Positions 32,978 through 40,928 are shown, counted from the stretch's first letter. The stretch: 64,000 nucleotides of DNA from Arthrobacter sp. OY3WO11 (GCF_001641125.1 NZ_LWLP01000001.1:1208503-1272502); one strand, 5' to 3'. The notes: generated by a model from the sequence alone, not told the origin. Made by a program: numbers and translations.

Positions 32978-35622
32978 GCCCGCTCCTGGTGCTCGATGGT
33001 GACCGTGCCGGCGTCGCCATCCACGGTGACCTGCTGGCCGGTGGCCAGCCGCTGCGTGGCCGCGCCGGTGCCCAGGACGGCGGGGATTCCGTACTCGCGG
33101 GCCACGATGGAGCTGTGGCTCAGCGGGCCGCCCACGTCAGTCACGATGGCGGAGGCCATGGCGAACAGCGGTGTCCAGGCAGGCGTGGTGATCCGGGCAA
33201 CCAGGACGTCTCCGGGCTCCATCCGGCCGAAGTCCCGGGGCCCGCTCAGAACGCGGGCCGGAGCGGTGACCCGTCCCGAACTGGCACCCGCGCCTTTGAT
33301 GACATCGCCGCGCTGGCGTTGGGACGCCGCCGGCATCATGGACCCGAAGGCCTTCTCCATCCACGGGCGCTCCGGGAGCATCTGCGGGGCGGCGGCCCTC
33401 GCCTGGCCCCGCCACAGCATCCTGCGTTCCTCGACGGCGGCGGCCCGGACGGGGTGTGCCGCTCCGGTGATAGCGGCCGGGGCCCCGGGGGCGGCAAGGC
33501 CGAAATCGACGGCGGTCCGCACCTCCTGGAAGCGCAGCCAGAACACGTCGGCGGGCTCCGTGATGACGCCGGAAGCCACCAGCCGGCGCCCGAGTTCCAG
33601 CAGCATCCGCCGCAGCAGCGGCCAGGCGAGTCCGACGTCGGCCAGCGCGTCCTCGCGGATTGGCGCGGTGTCCTGGGCCCACCGGAGCAGCCGGAGAAAG
33701 GCGGCCCGGCGGCGCGGCCCCAGCCGGGCGGCCACCTGTTCAGTCAGCTCCTCCCGGCGCTCGGTCAACAGCCGCTGCCGCTCATGCGGGTCGGTGCCCT
33801 GCCCCCGCAGGTAGAACTTCACCGTCGCCAGGAGGGTGGACGGATCATCCGCGGCCACCGGAGTGGCGAAATCAAGGTTGTAGACCGCATGGCCGTAGAG
33901 GTCCAGGTGCTCCCGGAAGGCGAAACGCCACTCCTGCCACAGGGCATCGTCCACCCCTGCGGGCGGCGATCCTGTGCGCTGGCACTCGGCGAGCTCCGCC
34001 GTCGGCCGTTCCAGCAACACTGATGTCAGCCCGGGGTCACTGCGGGCCCAGGCAGCCAGGTCCCACAACGACTTCTCTGCCCGGATGGGTTCGCTGTCAT
34101 ACCCCAGGAGGAACGTCTGGGCCGGCGGATCCCCGGCTCGCCGGACCAGCTTGTCGTAGAAGGTGCGGAAGGCGAGCTCGCTGCTGGTGGAGAGCGGAAT
34201 GATGGACTGCACGGCCGTGTAGTAGACGGTGCCGGCATCCAGCAGCGCCTGCGCGCCCGCCAGCAGTTCCCCGCCGGTGAGCTCCGCCGGGGGCTTCGAC
34301 TGCCAGTCCTTGATGGCCTGTTCGTAGCGGGGGTGGGAGAACCCGCGCCAGCCGGCGATCCCCATGTGCGCCTTGCCGCGGGCCAGCGCACCCACCGCCG
34401 TCAGCAGCTTGCCCATCATCCGCCACATGCCCGAGCTGCGGTAATAGTAGTAGGCGTAGCCGTTGACGGTGGGCAGTCCAACGTCGCCGTCGCGGATGAC
34501 GTTCTTGCCCAGGGCCTCCGCCATCAGGGCCTGCAGCGACTTTGCCACGGAGCCGTCCACCAGGTCGGCGAACAGCGGCGTGAGGGGATCGGGCAGCTGC
34601 TCCACGATGCTGGCGCGGAAGTAGAGCCCGTTCGGGTACGGCACGGGCCAGGCCTCCGGGGTGTCGGCCGTCGGCTCGGGCAGCGCGGTGATGGGGCGGG
34701 ACTGCAGGATGAAGAACCTGCCGCCGGCCCGCGCCCACTCGATGTCCTGCGGTGCGCCGAAGTGCCCGGCGGCCCGCTGTCCGTGGCCGGCAAGTTCCGC
34801 CGCCTCCCGGTCATCAAGGACGGGTTCACGACGGCGGTCTGCCGCCACCGGCTGCTCCCGGGTGCCGTTCTCCGCGTAGACGGTCATGACGTCCTTGTCG
34901 GCTGTCCGCCGCGACACCACGGAGCCGGTCCCGGCGTCGACCACCACGTCATCGGTGGTGACCGTCCCGCTGACCACCGACTCACCCAGGCCCCAAGCGG
35001 CGCTGATCACCGTCTGGTCCCGCCGGCCGTTGGCGGGGTTGGCGGTGAACATGACCCCGGCGGCCTCGGCCTCCACCATCTGCTGGATAACGACGGCGAG
35101 GCGCACTTGGCCGGGTTCTACGCCTTCGCGCGCGCGGTATGACATGGCGCGCGCCGTCCAGAGGGAGGCCCAGCAGCCGATCACAGCCGTGGACAGTTCC
35201 ACCATGCCGCGGACGTTCAGGGAGGTTTCCTGCTGCCCCGCGAAACTGGCCGTGGCGAGGTCCTCGGCCGTGGCGGAGGAACGGACTGCCACGGGCGTTC
35301 CGCTGCCGAGGCGCCCGTAGCCGGCACCGAGTTCGGCGGCGATCCCGGCGGGCATGGTGCCGGTGGTGAACAGGGCGCTGATCCGCCGGGAGGCTTCCTC
35401 GTACGCCTGGGGCTCCGCCTGCGGTGGCAGGGCGGCGAGTTCCTGGATGCCCGCCGCGAGGTTGTTTTCCTCGACGAAATGCGAGTACGCGACGGTGGTG
35501 AGCACGAACCCGGGCGGGACTGGCAGCCCGGCCCAGATGAGGCCGCCCAGGCCCACTGCCTTGCCGCCCGCCGCGGCAATATCGCCGGGTCCCACTTCGC
35601 TGAGGTCCTTGATATAGCTCAT
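32974..35622 (-). CDS. PEP-utilising enzyme, rifamycin-phosphotransferase (Rph)-like
   Basis: 882 residues. An N-terminal ATP-grasp-type PEP synthase/pyruvate-binding domain (~1-320; GGKAVGLGGLI, PVAVRSSATAEDLATASFAGQQE, VMFTANPANGRRDQ, FILQSRPITAL), a long helical middle region (~330-780) and a C-terminal swivel domain with the phosphohistidine motif GGPLSHSSIVAREYGIPAV (His836), 46 residues before the end. There is no TIM barrel, so it is not PEP synthase. The order ATP-binding, substrate domain, His domain is that of rifamycin phosphotransferases and related dikinases. Rifamycin as substrate is unproven. No rifamycin-associated element was recognised upstream. Confidence 0.8.
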   Translation of the reverse strand: MSYIKDLSEVGPGDIAAAGGKAVGLGGLIWAGLPVPPGFVLTTVAYSHFVEENNLAAGIQELAALPPQAEPQAYEEASRRISALFTTGTMPAGIAAELGAGYGRLGSGTPVAVRSSATAEDLATASFAGQQETSLNVRGMVELSTAVIGCWASLWTARAMSYRAREGVEPGQVRLAVVIQQMVEAEAAGVMFTANPANGRRDQTVISAAWGLGESVVSGTVTTDDVVVDAGTGSVVSRRTADKDVMTVYAENGTREQPVAADRRREPVLDDREAAELAGHGQRAAGHFGAPQDIEWARAGGRFFILQSRPITALPEPTADTPEAWPVPYPNGLYFRASIVEQLPDPLTPLFADLVDGSVAKSLQALMAEALGKNVIRDGDVGLPTVNGYAYYYYRSSGMWRMMGKLLTAVGALARGKAHMGIAGWRGFSHPRYEQAIKDWQSKPPAELTGGELLAGAQALLDAGTVYYTAVQSIIPLSTSSELAFRTFYDKLVRRAGDPPAQTFLLGYDSEPIRAEKSLWDLAAWARSDPGLTSVLLERPTAELAECQRTGSPPAGVDDALWQEWRFAFREHLDLYGHAVYNLDFATPVAADDPSTLLATVKFYLRGQGTDPHERQRLLTERREELTEQVAARLGPRRRAAFLRLLRWAQDTAPIREDALADVGLAWPLLRRMLLELGRRLVASGVITEPADVFWLRFQEVRTAVDFGLAAPGAPAAITGAAHPVRAAAVEERRMLWRGQARAAAPQMLPERPWMEKAFGSMMPAASQRQRGDVIKGAGASSGRVTAPARVLSGPRDFGRMEPGDVLVARITTPAWTPLFAMASAIVTDVGGPLSHSSIVAREYGIPAVLGTGAATQRLATGQQVTVDGDAGTVTIEHQERA

Positions 35623-35986
35623 GGCCGCGCGTCCTTGCTGCCCGGCTGGGGCGCCTGGGGGTGAACCTGATGCTCACATACTGGCACTGCCGGGGGCGGG
35701 TGGCCATGGGTCTGTAAGTCTTTACCCGGCTGCTCTGTGAGCGGCTGGCAGTCTGGTGCTGTGGCCGGGCCGGGTGTGACTCACCCATGGGTTTGCCTCC
35801 GAACTGTGTTTTCCGGAGTGCGCTTTCTTGGATATGTCCGCCCTGGCCGGGCCCAGCATCGGTTCTGTCTACAGCGCTGGCCTGATTAGAAGCATGCCCA
35901 CTTGAGCACCAGGTGTGGCCCATTACAGACCTGCCACGCCGTAACCCCTACCGATGCGCTTCCATTCCCGTCCCTAAGGAGGAAAG
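35623..35986. other. non-coding region; 3' part is the likely left end of the IS110 element
   Basis: 364 bp without a gene. The first ~100 bp are the upstream region of the PEP-enzyme gene. The last ~200 bp before the transposase, including dyads such as CAGCGCTGG (35874-35882), are a candidate left end of the IS110 element. In IS110-group elements this non-coding end encodes the bridge RNA that guides recombination, so an RNA may lie here. No fixed boundary can be set from one copy. Confidence 0.4.
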
Positions 35987-37100
35987 ATGATTGTGGCAGA
36001 GCACTTCGGCTTCGTCGTCGGCATTGATACGCATGCCAAAACGCACACCCTCGCCATCATCGACACGGCAAGCGGTGGAGAAATAGCGAACGAAACATTC
36101 CCGGCCACCACCGCCGGAGGAAACCGCGCCCTGTCATGGATCCTGCGGCGCACCGACGCTTCATCTGAGATGGTCCTGCTCTCTATGGAAGGAACAGGCT
36201 CGTACGGCGCGAAGCTCAGGCAACAAGCCTCGGACGCCGGCTTTCAAGTCACCGAAGCGCCCATCCCGAATCAACGCCTGGGCAGGTATCAGGGCAAATC
36301 CGATTCCATCGACGCCGCCCGTGCCGCACGAGCTGTCTTGGGCATCCCAATGGACCGTCTACCGGAACCGCGCTCGGGCCAAAACCACATGGCACTTCGG
36401 ATCCTCTCTAATGCGCGCCGCTCTATGGCCCGGGAACGCACCGCGGCCATCAATGCTCTGACGGCTCTCCTGCGCATCGTGGATCTCGGCGTTGATGCCC
36501 GAAAGCCGTTGACCGTCAGCCAGATCAACACCATCGCAGCCTGGAGGGAACGGGACGAGGAATTTGGAACTCGAACCTGCCGCCGAGAAGCCGTACGGAT
36601 TGCGAAGCAGATCCTGACCCTTCAGGATCAATTGGCCGAAAACCACGCAGAACTCGAGGCTCTCGTTCAGGAAGTCCAACCGGCCCTTCTGGAAATCTAT
36701 GGCATTGGTCCGGTGCTTGCCGCAATCATCCTCACGGCCTGGTCGCATGCCGGAAGAGTGCGCTCCGAGGCAGCGTTCGCCGCCCTTGCGGGCACCTGCC
36801 CGGTCCCGGCCTCCTCAGGTGGTACTACCCGATTCCGCTTGAATCGGGGAGGCGACCGCCAGCTCAACAAAGCGATCTACACCATCGCCCTCATCAGAAT
36901 GAACAGGGATCCGGTCACTAGAGACTACGTCGCAAAACGAACAAGCCAAGGACGCACCAAAAAGGAAATCATCCGCAGCCTCAAGACGTACATCACCCGT
37001 CAGATCTTCAGACACCTCAACAGCAAAGGTTCCATGAACGGAAACCTTGGAGTAGTACCCGCTACCGGCTGATCCCGCGACATGGTTTAGAACCAAGCGC
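35770..37100 (+). mobile_element. IS110-family insertion sequence (ends approximate)
   Basis: A single transposase gene with a non-coding left end and a short right end. IS110 elements have no, or very short, inverted repeats and make no clear target duplication, so the ends given are estimates. The right end merges into the remnant of a kinase-like gene. The element marks the left border of a lower-GC foreign block. Confidence 0.7.
35987..37072 (+). CDS. IS110 family transposase
   Basis: 361 residues. An N-terminal DEDD RuvC-like domain (FVVGIDTHAKTHTL with Asp, LLSMEGTGSYG with Glu, GKSDSIDAARAAR with Asp residues) and a C-terminal transposase_20 domain (IYGIGPVLAAIILTAWSHAG, AFAALAGTCPVPASSG, NRGGDRQLNKAIYTIALIRM) with the catalytic-type Ser region. 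TAAGGAGG precedes the ATG. It appears intact and potentially active; the last ~15 residues may run past the usual family end. Confidence 0.95.
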   Translation: MIVAEHFGFVVGIDTHAKTHTLAIIDTASGGEIANETFPATTAGGNRALSWILRRTDASSEMVLLSMEGTGSYGAKLRQQASDAGFQVTEAPIPNQRLGRYQGKSDSIDAARAARAVLGIPMDRLPEPRSGQNHMALRILSNARRSMARERTAAINALTALLRIVDLGVDARKPLTVSQINTIAAWRERDEEFGTRTCRREAVRIAKQILTLQDQLAENHAELEALVQEVQPALLEIYGIGPVLAAIILTAWSHAGRVRSEAAFAALAGTCPVPASSGGTTRFRLNRGGDRQLNKAIYTIALIRMNRDPVTRDYVAKRTSQGRTKKEIIRSLKTYITRQIFRHLNSKGSMNGNLGVVPATG

Positions 37101-37164
37101 GCTGCCGCAGCTGTGGTGATGGTTGCGGCCAATCCGTTGGTGGCGTCGAGGATGGCGGTTGCTC

Positions 37165-37484
37165 CCGGCGCGGGAAATGGTGAGGATTAGGCCGCTGTTC
37201 GTCGCATCGCCCGGGAAGATCCAGTCAGCGGTCCCGGGCACGCCCTGCTGATTGAAGCACCAGTCCTCCGCGGCAAGCCAACAACGGATCTGCTCGGGAT
37301 CGTTCTGGCCGCGGGCCAGCATCCGCTCCCAGCGCACCTGCGGCGTGGTCGACGCGAAGACGATGACGTCCAGAAATGCCCCGCAGCACTGGGCTGCGGC
37401 GTGCACGCCGTCCACGATGACCAGCGGGGTTCGCGGGACGTCTCTGACCCCATAATCGCTGCACTGACGCATCCAGTTCCCCAT
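37165..37484 (-). pseudogene. remnant of a P-loop nucleoside/uridine-kinase-like gene
   Basis: On the minus strand ~105 codons read PLVIVDGVHAAAQ (kinase lid/acidic motif), FLDVIVFASTTPQVRWERML, DPEQIRCWLAAEDWCF and a C-terminal DWIFPGD. This is the C-terminal half of a uridine-kinase-like ATPase found in actinobacteria. The N-terminal P-loop half is missing: homology stops at 37484 where AT-rich foreign DNA begins. The gene seems to have been cut by insertion of the dioxygenase-ligase-exporter block. Confidence 0.6.
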
Positions 37485-37586
37485 ACATTTTTTGGGAAGA
37501 AGAAAAAGTCAAAAAGACTTCATGGCGGACATGACGAAATATATAAGCTTCATTACGCGCTATCGGAAAGAAAGGTAATTCATAAA
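37485..37586 (+). promoter_or_regulatory. AT-rich promoter region of the dioxygenase-ligase-exporter operon
   Basis: About 100 bp of A+T-rich DNA, unlike anything nearby. It contains AAGTC-AAAAA-GACTT (37507-37521, approximate), a TATAAG hexamer (37542-37547) and AAAGG before a short ORF. It is the only plausible promoter for the operon; the exact start site is unknown. Confidence 0.4.
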
Positions 37587-37634
37587 ATGAATCGTCTAAT
37601 GTTTGTCCTAGGCCCGAAGGCGCTTCAGGCCTAG
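37587..37634 (+). CDS. 15-residue leader-peptide ORF
   Basis: An ATG at 37587, preceded by AAAGG (37571-37575), opens a 15-codon frame (MNRLMFVLGPKALQA) ending at TAG 37632-37634, 66 nt before the dioxygenase gene. The 3' half of this frame is itself a 27-nt hairpin, the geometry expected of a translated leader controlling a downstream operon. No run of a single regulatory codon is present, so classical amino-acid attenuation is not evident. It could also be chance. Confidence 0.3.
   Translation: MNRLMFVLGPKALQA
37608..37634 (+). promoter_or_regulatory. leader hairpin upstream of the dioxygenase gene
   Basis: CTAGGCCCGAAG (37608-37619), loop GCG, CTTCAGGCCTAG (37623-37634): 11 of 12 pairs. 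It overlaps the end of the 15-codon leader ORF. There is no T-run directly after it; a TTTTT tract occurs at 37685-37690, just before the gene. Confidence 0.45.
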
Positions 37635-37700
37635 CTCCGTTTCATAGCCACCATGAGCATGAACGGATGCCTAACCACATCTTAATTTTTGGGGGGATTC

Positions 37701-38420
37701 ATGGAAACTCTTGTTGATTCTTTGAACACCGAGGGTCTTAAGACAATCGGATTTGTTCACACTAATCTTGCAGCCGTTTCATCCGACGCGCTTGATGGCG
37801 ACTGGCAGGACTTTGCTTCGAGCTGGTCCAACCTGCGGCCCGATACTTATATGGCAGACGGTGGAAAATACCGCTTCCGCCGGTACTCGGAGTTCTCGGT
37901 TGAGGGGACGACGGGGGCTTCGGAATTGCTCCCCCATGTGCCCTACAAGCAGGAAAAAACGGTCAATCACCTCAACGGCGGCATTGACCGGATGTATGAC
38001 CCCTTTGAGGACAGTGTCGTCGAAAGCTCCAGTCTTGCGTCCGTTTTCCGGACCGTCTCCCAGTATCTCGAGGCAGTGCGTCCGGGGCGCACTTGGAAGG
38101 CCCAGTGCTTCCAGAACCGTATCCTGACAAGCCAAGACGAAGTTGGGCAGCCGGCACCTGAAGGTGTGCACCGCGATGGAGTTGACTACGTTCTGACCCT
38201 GTTCGTGGACCGGGTCGGCGCCGATGGCGGCGAGAGCAGCGTCTATCTCGCGTCCGACCGCAGCATATTGGCCTCGACGCAGCTCAGCGAACCGGGTGAA
38301 TATCTTTTCGTCGACGACCACAAGCTGCTGCACGACGTGACTGGTCTATCTCTCAAGCCTGGTCACGACCAGGGATACCGCGATGTTCTCATCGCGATGT
38401 TCACCGATACTTCAGCGTAA
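37701..38420 (+). CDS. 2-oxoglutarate/Fe(II)-dependent dioxygenase, IDO/BsmA family (2OG-Fe_Oxy_2)
   Basis: 239 residues, full length for PF10014-type enzymes. The iron triad is visible: His157 and Asp159 in EGVHRDGVDYVL and His211 in KLLHDVTGL. The 2-oxoglutarate-binding Arg227 sits in GYRDVLIAMF. A conserved GGESSVYLASDRSIL strand lies between them. Characterised members hydroxylate free amino acids (L-isoleucine 4-hydroxylase of Bacillus thuringiensis). Substrate here is unknown. ATG 37701 follows a G-rich site (GGGGGG at 37691-37696). The ligase gene follows 13 bp later. Its G+C is clearly below the window average. Confidence 0.85.
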   Translation: METLVDSLNTEGLKTIGFVHTNLAAVSSDALDGDWQDFASSWSNLRPDTYMADGGKYRFRRYSEFSVEGTTGASELLPHVPYKQEKTVNHLNGGIDRMYDPFEDSVVESSSLASVFRTVSQYLEAVRPGRTWKAQCFQNRILTSQDEVGQPAPEGVHRDGVDYVLTLFVDRVGADGGESSVYLASDRSILASTQLSEPGEYLFVDDHKLLHDVTGLSLKPGHDQGYRDVLIAMFTDTSA

Positions 38421-38433
38421 GGAAGCACCGGAA

Positions 38434-39654
38434 TTGTCGCAGCTAATTCGTTCCTTCGCGCAGCTCGAAAACGCGATTCTTGACCCCACTGACCCGGTGG
38501 TTACACTGTTCAGCGGCGGCCTGGACAGCACCTATCTGCTGTACCGCCTTCAAAAACTGGGGATGCAGAACATCCACGCAGTTTCCATCGATGTGGGTGA
38601 TGTTGAATCGCACACAGGAAAACGCGAAATCGCCACTCACCTCGGCGCGACCTTCCATTCTGTCGACGCCAGGAACGAATTCATCAGCCACCACGTGGCC
38701 CCCGCCATCAGGGCTCATGCGGTGTACCTAGGGACACACCCAATTAGTTCGTCGTTGTCCCGGCCTCTGCTCGCAAAAGTCGCCGTGGAGCTTGCGGAGA
38801 AAACGGGTGCACGCATGCTTCTGCATACGGCGAACCGCTCGCAAAACTCCTTGCGGCGGCTGAACGGGGCAATCAGCGCCCTGAAATTCACCGGCCGCTA
38901 CGGAAGTCCGTACGACCTCGATCCGGTTGATCGCTCAACGAAAATCGAGCACCTCGCTGCTGCTGGCCTGACCAGGATGGCGCAGCGCGTCGTCAGCGGT
39001 GACTCTAACCTATGGTGCCGGGAATACGAATCCGGATTCTTGGACGACCCGGAAAACCACGCAATGGAACAGGACCTGTACCAGTGGACGGCCAACACCG
39101 GCAGCTACCCCGAAGAGATAATGAGCATCGGCTTCGAAAACGGACTCCCCGTGAACGTGGACGGCCGTGCTTTGGAGCTTACTGCGATTATTGAGGAGCT
39201 CAATCATCGCGTTGGGAAATTCGGCTATGGACGCTATAGCGGCCTGGAACATCTCGACCGCGGTGAAAAGGTCCTCGAGGTACGTGAGATGCCGGCGGCC
39301 TGGATCCTCCTGAAAACTTTGCGGCATCTGGAAACGGCTTGCCTCAGCGAACGGCTGATCCGGGAAAAAATGGATATAGAACAGACCTGGGTGACCGAAG
39401 CTGTGGAAGGGCGCTGGTTTGGCGGACTAAGGTCCGCGGCCCAGGCTTTCATTGAGTCCTCGACCAGCCGGGTTAGCGGCACTGTCACGTGGACTATGAA
39501 CCAGCGTTCAGTGGATACAGTAAGCATTCACGCGCCGGACGCCCTGTACCTTCGTGACCGCGAAGCCTGGGAAGCGGAATCCGTCAATAACGAAAAGGAA
39601 GGCTACGCCATGCGTTCTGATGGACTGATCCTGGCCGGGCTGAACAGTGTCTGA
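38434..39654 (+). CDS. argininosuccinate-synthase-like ATP-dependent ligase
   Basis: 406 residues, the same length as ArgG. The PP-loop is SGGLDSTYLL (27-36). The NLWCREYESGFLDDPENHAMEQDLYQWT segment (~192-219) and FENGLPVNVDG (~234-244) match argininosuccinate synthase. The loop that in ArgG reads HG-x-TGKGNDQVRF instead reads HTANRSQNSLRR (131-142): the citrulline-contacting Arg is kept, but the aspartate contacts Thr and Asp become Asn and Ser. It therefore probably condenses a ureido-type substrate with something other than aspartate. TTG 38434 follows AAGGAAG (38419-38425). No argH or other arginine genes are near. Confidence 0.8.
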   Translation: MSQLIRSFAQLENAILDPTDPVVTLFSGGLDSTYLLYRLQKLGMQNIHAVSIDVGDVESHTGKREIATHLGATFHSVDARNEFISHHVAPAIRAHAVYLGTHPISSSLSRPLLAKVAVELAEKTGARMLLHTANRSQNSLRRLNGAISALKFTGRYGSPYDLDPVDRSTKIEHLAAAGLTRMAQRVVSGDSNLWCREYESGFLDDPENHAMEQDLYQWTANTGSYPEEIMSIGFENGLPVNVDGRALELTAIIEELNHRVGKFGYGRYSGLEHLDRGEKVLEVREMPAAWILLKTLRHLETACLSERLIREKMDIEQTWVTEAVEGRWFGGLRSAAQAFIESSTSRVSGTVTWTMNQRSVDTVSIHAPDALYLRDREAWEAESVNNEKEGYAMRSDGLILAGLNSV

Positions 39655-40612
39655 TCCAACTCCTCTCCGGGCCGCGGCCAGGCGGGCCTCGGTTGTCGAT
39701 GCGTTGCTGCTTGCCGTCGCTGTGGCCTGGGGCTCGACCTACTGGGTCGCCAAGGAACTGGTCAGCCAGGACACCGTGCTGGCGGTTCTTGGCGTCAGGA
39801 TGACACTGACCGCCGTCGCACTCGGCCTGATTCTCGTCTTGATGCGCAAGCGGCTACAGAAGACGGAGGCAGCGATCGGCTGCATCCTTGGCCTGCTGCT
39901 GTCGACCGTCTTTACGTTCGAAACCTTCGGCATTGCCGCGACCAGTGCGACCAACGCCGGGCTCATCATCAGCCTCACCATCGTGATGACCCCAGTACTG
40001 GAAACGGTCGTCGGAAAGCGGAAGCTCAGCCGCCTGTTTTACCTGGCTGCGGTAATCGCGGTTGCTGGGGTCTACTTCCTCGCCACAGGCGGTGCCGCAG
40101 CATCCTTCGGGTTCGGCGATTTGCTGATCCTGCTGGCCGCCGTGGCACGCGCGGTCCATGTGACGGGGATGCACAGGCTCTCGGCAGGACGCAGCATCGA
40201 TTCGCTAAACCTGACCTTCGTCCAGATGGCCACCTGCGCACTGGTGTTCCTAATCATGTCCAGCCTCTGGGGCACGCCGGTTCCGATCTATACAGCAGGC
40301 ATGGATTGGTCCGCGGCACTCCAGATGGCGTACCTCGTGATCGTATGCACCGTTTTCCCGTTCTTTATTCAAATGTGGGCAGTTCGCAAGACTTCCCCGA
40401 CCAGAGTGAGTCTCTTGCTCGGAACCGAACCGGTCTGGGCGGCAGTCATCGGCGTTACACTGGCCGGCGACGTCCTAGGCCCAATCGGAATCTTCGGTGT
40501 TGTGCTTGTGCTAGCTGGCACCATGTGGGGGCAGCGCCTGGAACTCAAAGCTCTACCTACTGCCTCCGTTGCCGCCCGTGAATCTGAAGAGATCCGCACT
40601 CCGACGTCATAG
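39647..40612 (+). CDS. DMT superfamily (EamA) exporter
   Basis: 321 residues, ten membrane segments in two EamA repeats (~15-140 and ~160-290), with the typical WGSTYWVAKELV and GTEPVWAAVIGV motifs. Such transporters export amino acids and related metabolites. GTG 39647 lies inside the ligase gene (8-bp overlap), so it is translationally coupled to it; its likely cargo is the product of the two upstream enzymes. A strong hairpin follows. Confidence 0.9.
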   Translation: MSDPTPLRAAARRASVVDALLLAVAVAWGSTYWVAKELVSQDTVLAVLGVRMTLTAVALGLILVLMRKRLQKTEAAIGCILGLLLSTVFTFETFGIAATSATNAGLIISLTIVMTPVLETVVGKRKLSRLFYLAAVIAVAGVYFLATGGAAASFGFGDLLILLAAVARAVHVTGMHRLSAGRSIDSLNLTFVQMATCALVFLIMSSLWGTPVPIYTAGMDWSAALQMAYLVIVCTVFPFFIQMWAVRKTSPTRVSLLLGTEPVWAAVIGVTLAGDVLGPIGIFGVVLVLAGTMWGQRLELKALPTASVAARESEEIRTPTS

Positions 40613-40640
40613 TGGAAACAACCTCAACGGGACACTGAAT

Positions 40641-40692
40641 CAGTAGAGAAGCAGCCCGACCGGGCTCTCACCGGAGGGCTGCCTCTCTACTG
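40641..40692 (+). terminator. strong terminator of the dioxygenase operon
   Basis: CAGTAGAGAAGCAGCCC (40641-40657) pairs with GGGCTGCCTCTCTACTG (40676-40692), 16 of 17 positions, with a further CCGG-GAGACC-type inner pairing. It lies 28 bp after the exporter stop and closes the foreign operon. Confidence 0.75.
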
Positions 40693-40696
40693 GTAG

Positions 40697-40783
40697 CGCA
40701 GCACAGAACACCGCGAACAACTCGTTCATGCCTACCAGCAAGCAGTGGACCGTGCCCGGGAACTCAACAGGAACAAGCCATGA
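40697..40783 (+). pseudogene. possible C-terminal gene remnant
   Basis: A 28-codon frame after an in-frame TAG reads EHREQLVHAYQQAVDRAREL and ends NRNKP then stop. The helical, well-formed composition looks like the tail of a real protein without its body. It may be a second piece of ancestral DNA cut by the insertion. The 40784-41184 stretch beyond it holds only the palindrome at 40929. Confidence 0.25.
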
Positions 40784-40928
40784 CCGAGCCTCCTTCGCTG
40801 TCCGAGCTCCCCGTCATCGGCAACTTACCTACAAAGCATCCTGGCGAAGGCGCGGCTCTGAGTTGCATCCAGCGTCACTGGATAACTTCAATGCCGGGTT
40901 GACGGATTATAGAAGCATCCAAAGTCAG

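Noticed and set aside
32974..35622. Phosphoenolpyruvate synthase (ppsA)
   Set aside because: The His domain is at the very C-terminus and the PEP-binding TIM barrel that follows it in PpsA is missing; the same holds for 44425-47178.
35623..35760. Rifamycin-associated element upstream of the Rph-like gene
   Set aside because: I looked for the known ~19-bp dyad and saw no convincing match here or upstream of 47178 and 50216.
38434..39654. Ordinary arginine biosynthesis (argG)
   Set aside because: The aspartate-binding loop is changed, neighbours are a dioxygenase and an exporter, and no other arg gene is present.
40641..40692. tRNA-like fold
   Set aside because: A single long stem without cloverleaf arms or anticodon; it sits where an operon terminator is expected.
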